Part shown: positions 5,292 to 5,400 of the stretch, one piece after another
Layout of the letters: every line of letters begins with the position of its first letter
Position numbering within the stretch: the stretch's first letter is position 1
From: Candidatus Methanophagaceae archaeon
GTDB lineage: Archaea; Halobacteriota; Syntropharchaeia; Alkanophagales; Methanospirareceae
Assembly: GCA_013374505.1 (NCBI GenBank)
Contig: QENJ01000294.1
Location: 1-5,400, forward strand
DNA length: 5,400 bases
Direction: 5' to 3'
Position numbers and translations under genes: made by a program
The notes under the pieces: generated by a model
The model's input: the letters and a program-made list of their open reading frames with translations, nothing else
Databases searched by the model: none
Told to the model about the DNA's origin: nothing

Positions 5292-5400
5292 GCTTTCGTT
5301 AAGGCTAGCTGCACAATTTAGACAGTTGGTTTTGTAGAATTTGGTGCTTAATGTTTAGAACTTGCCACTCTACTTAGAGCTTGAAACTGCATATGTTTAT

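Noticed and set aside
5368..5379. Short palindrome CTCTA-CT-TAGAG as a terminator or operator.
   Set aside because: The stem is only 5 bp with a 2-nt loop, lacks a T tract and has no gene end nearby.

Overview
This looks like an archaeal, probably euryarchaeal, chromosome fragment. A/T-rich TATA-like boxes lie 25-40 bp before three of the start codons, and leaders are very short. The content (small multihaem c-type cytochromes, a cytochrome c maturation gene, a CARDB-type secreted protein) fits lineages rich in extracellular cytochromes, such as ANME/Methanosarcinia-like or Archaeoglobi-like archaea. The lineage is an inference from gene content and not a sequence match.

Layout. Positions 1-1704 (minus strand) form a tight three-gene operon transcribed toward position 1: a secreted cytochrome with six predicted haem sites (1704-1048), a small secreted or lipid-anchored protein of unknown function (1036-608), and the N-terminal 201 residues of a CcmF-type haem lyase (604-1, cut by the window edge). 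A 101-bp divergent promoter region (1705-1805) separates this operon from a plus-strand gene (1806-2828) for a secreted beta-sandwich/CARDB protein. That reading frame ends just after a C6 run and appears to continue in the +1 frame to 3039, so it is probably frameshifted. Positions 3040-3330 hold a composite inverted repeat (3144-3266) and a purine-rich tract, with no convincing gene.

The second minus-strand block holds a six-helix membrane protein with a central coiled coil (4777-3956) and a lipoprotein cytochrome with five predicted haem sites (3896-3351). Each has its own TATA-like element, and the cytochrome gene ends in an intrinsic-terminator-like hairpin that overlaps its stop codon. 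Positions 4967-5280 (minus) carry a small unrecognised gene with a good ribosome binding site that is split by a one-base frameshift. Nothing convincing was seen in 5281-5400.

How it fits together. The window encodes two exported c-type cytochromes and part of the machinery that attaches their haem. The most unusual signal is that in both cytochromes the second haem-type site is non-canonical: CXCH in one (residues 71-74) and CX7CH in the other (residues 86-95). All other sites are ordinary CXXCH. Together with a cytochrome-ccmF operon carrying an unknown exported protein between the two, this makes the region a candidate for variant haem attachment in an archaeal extracellular electron-transfer system.
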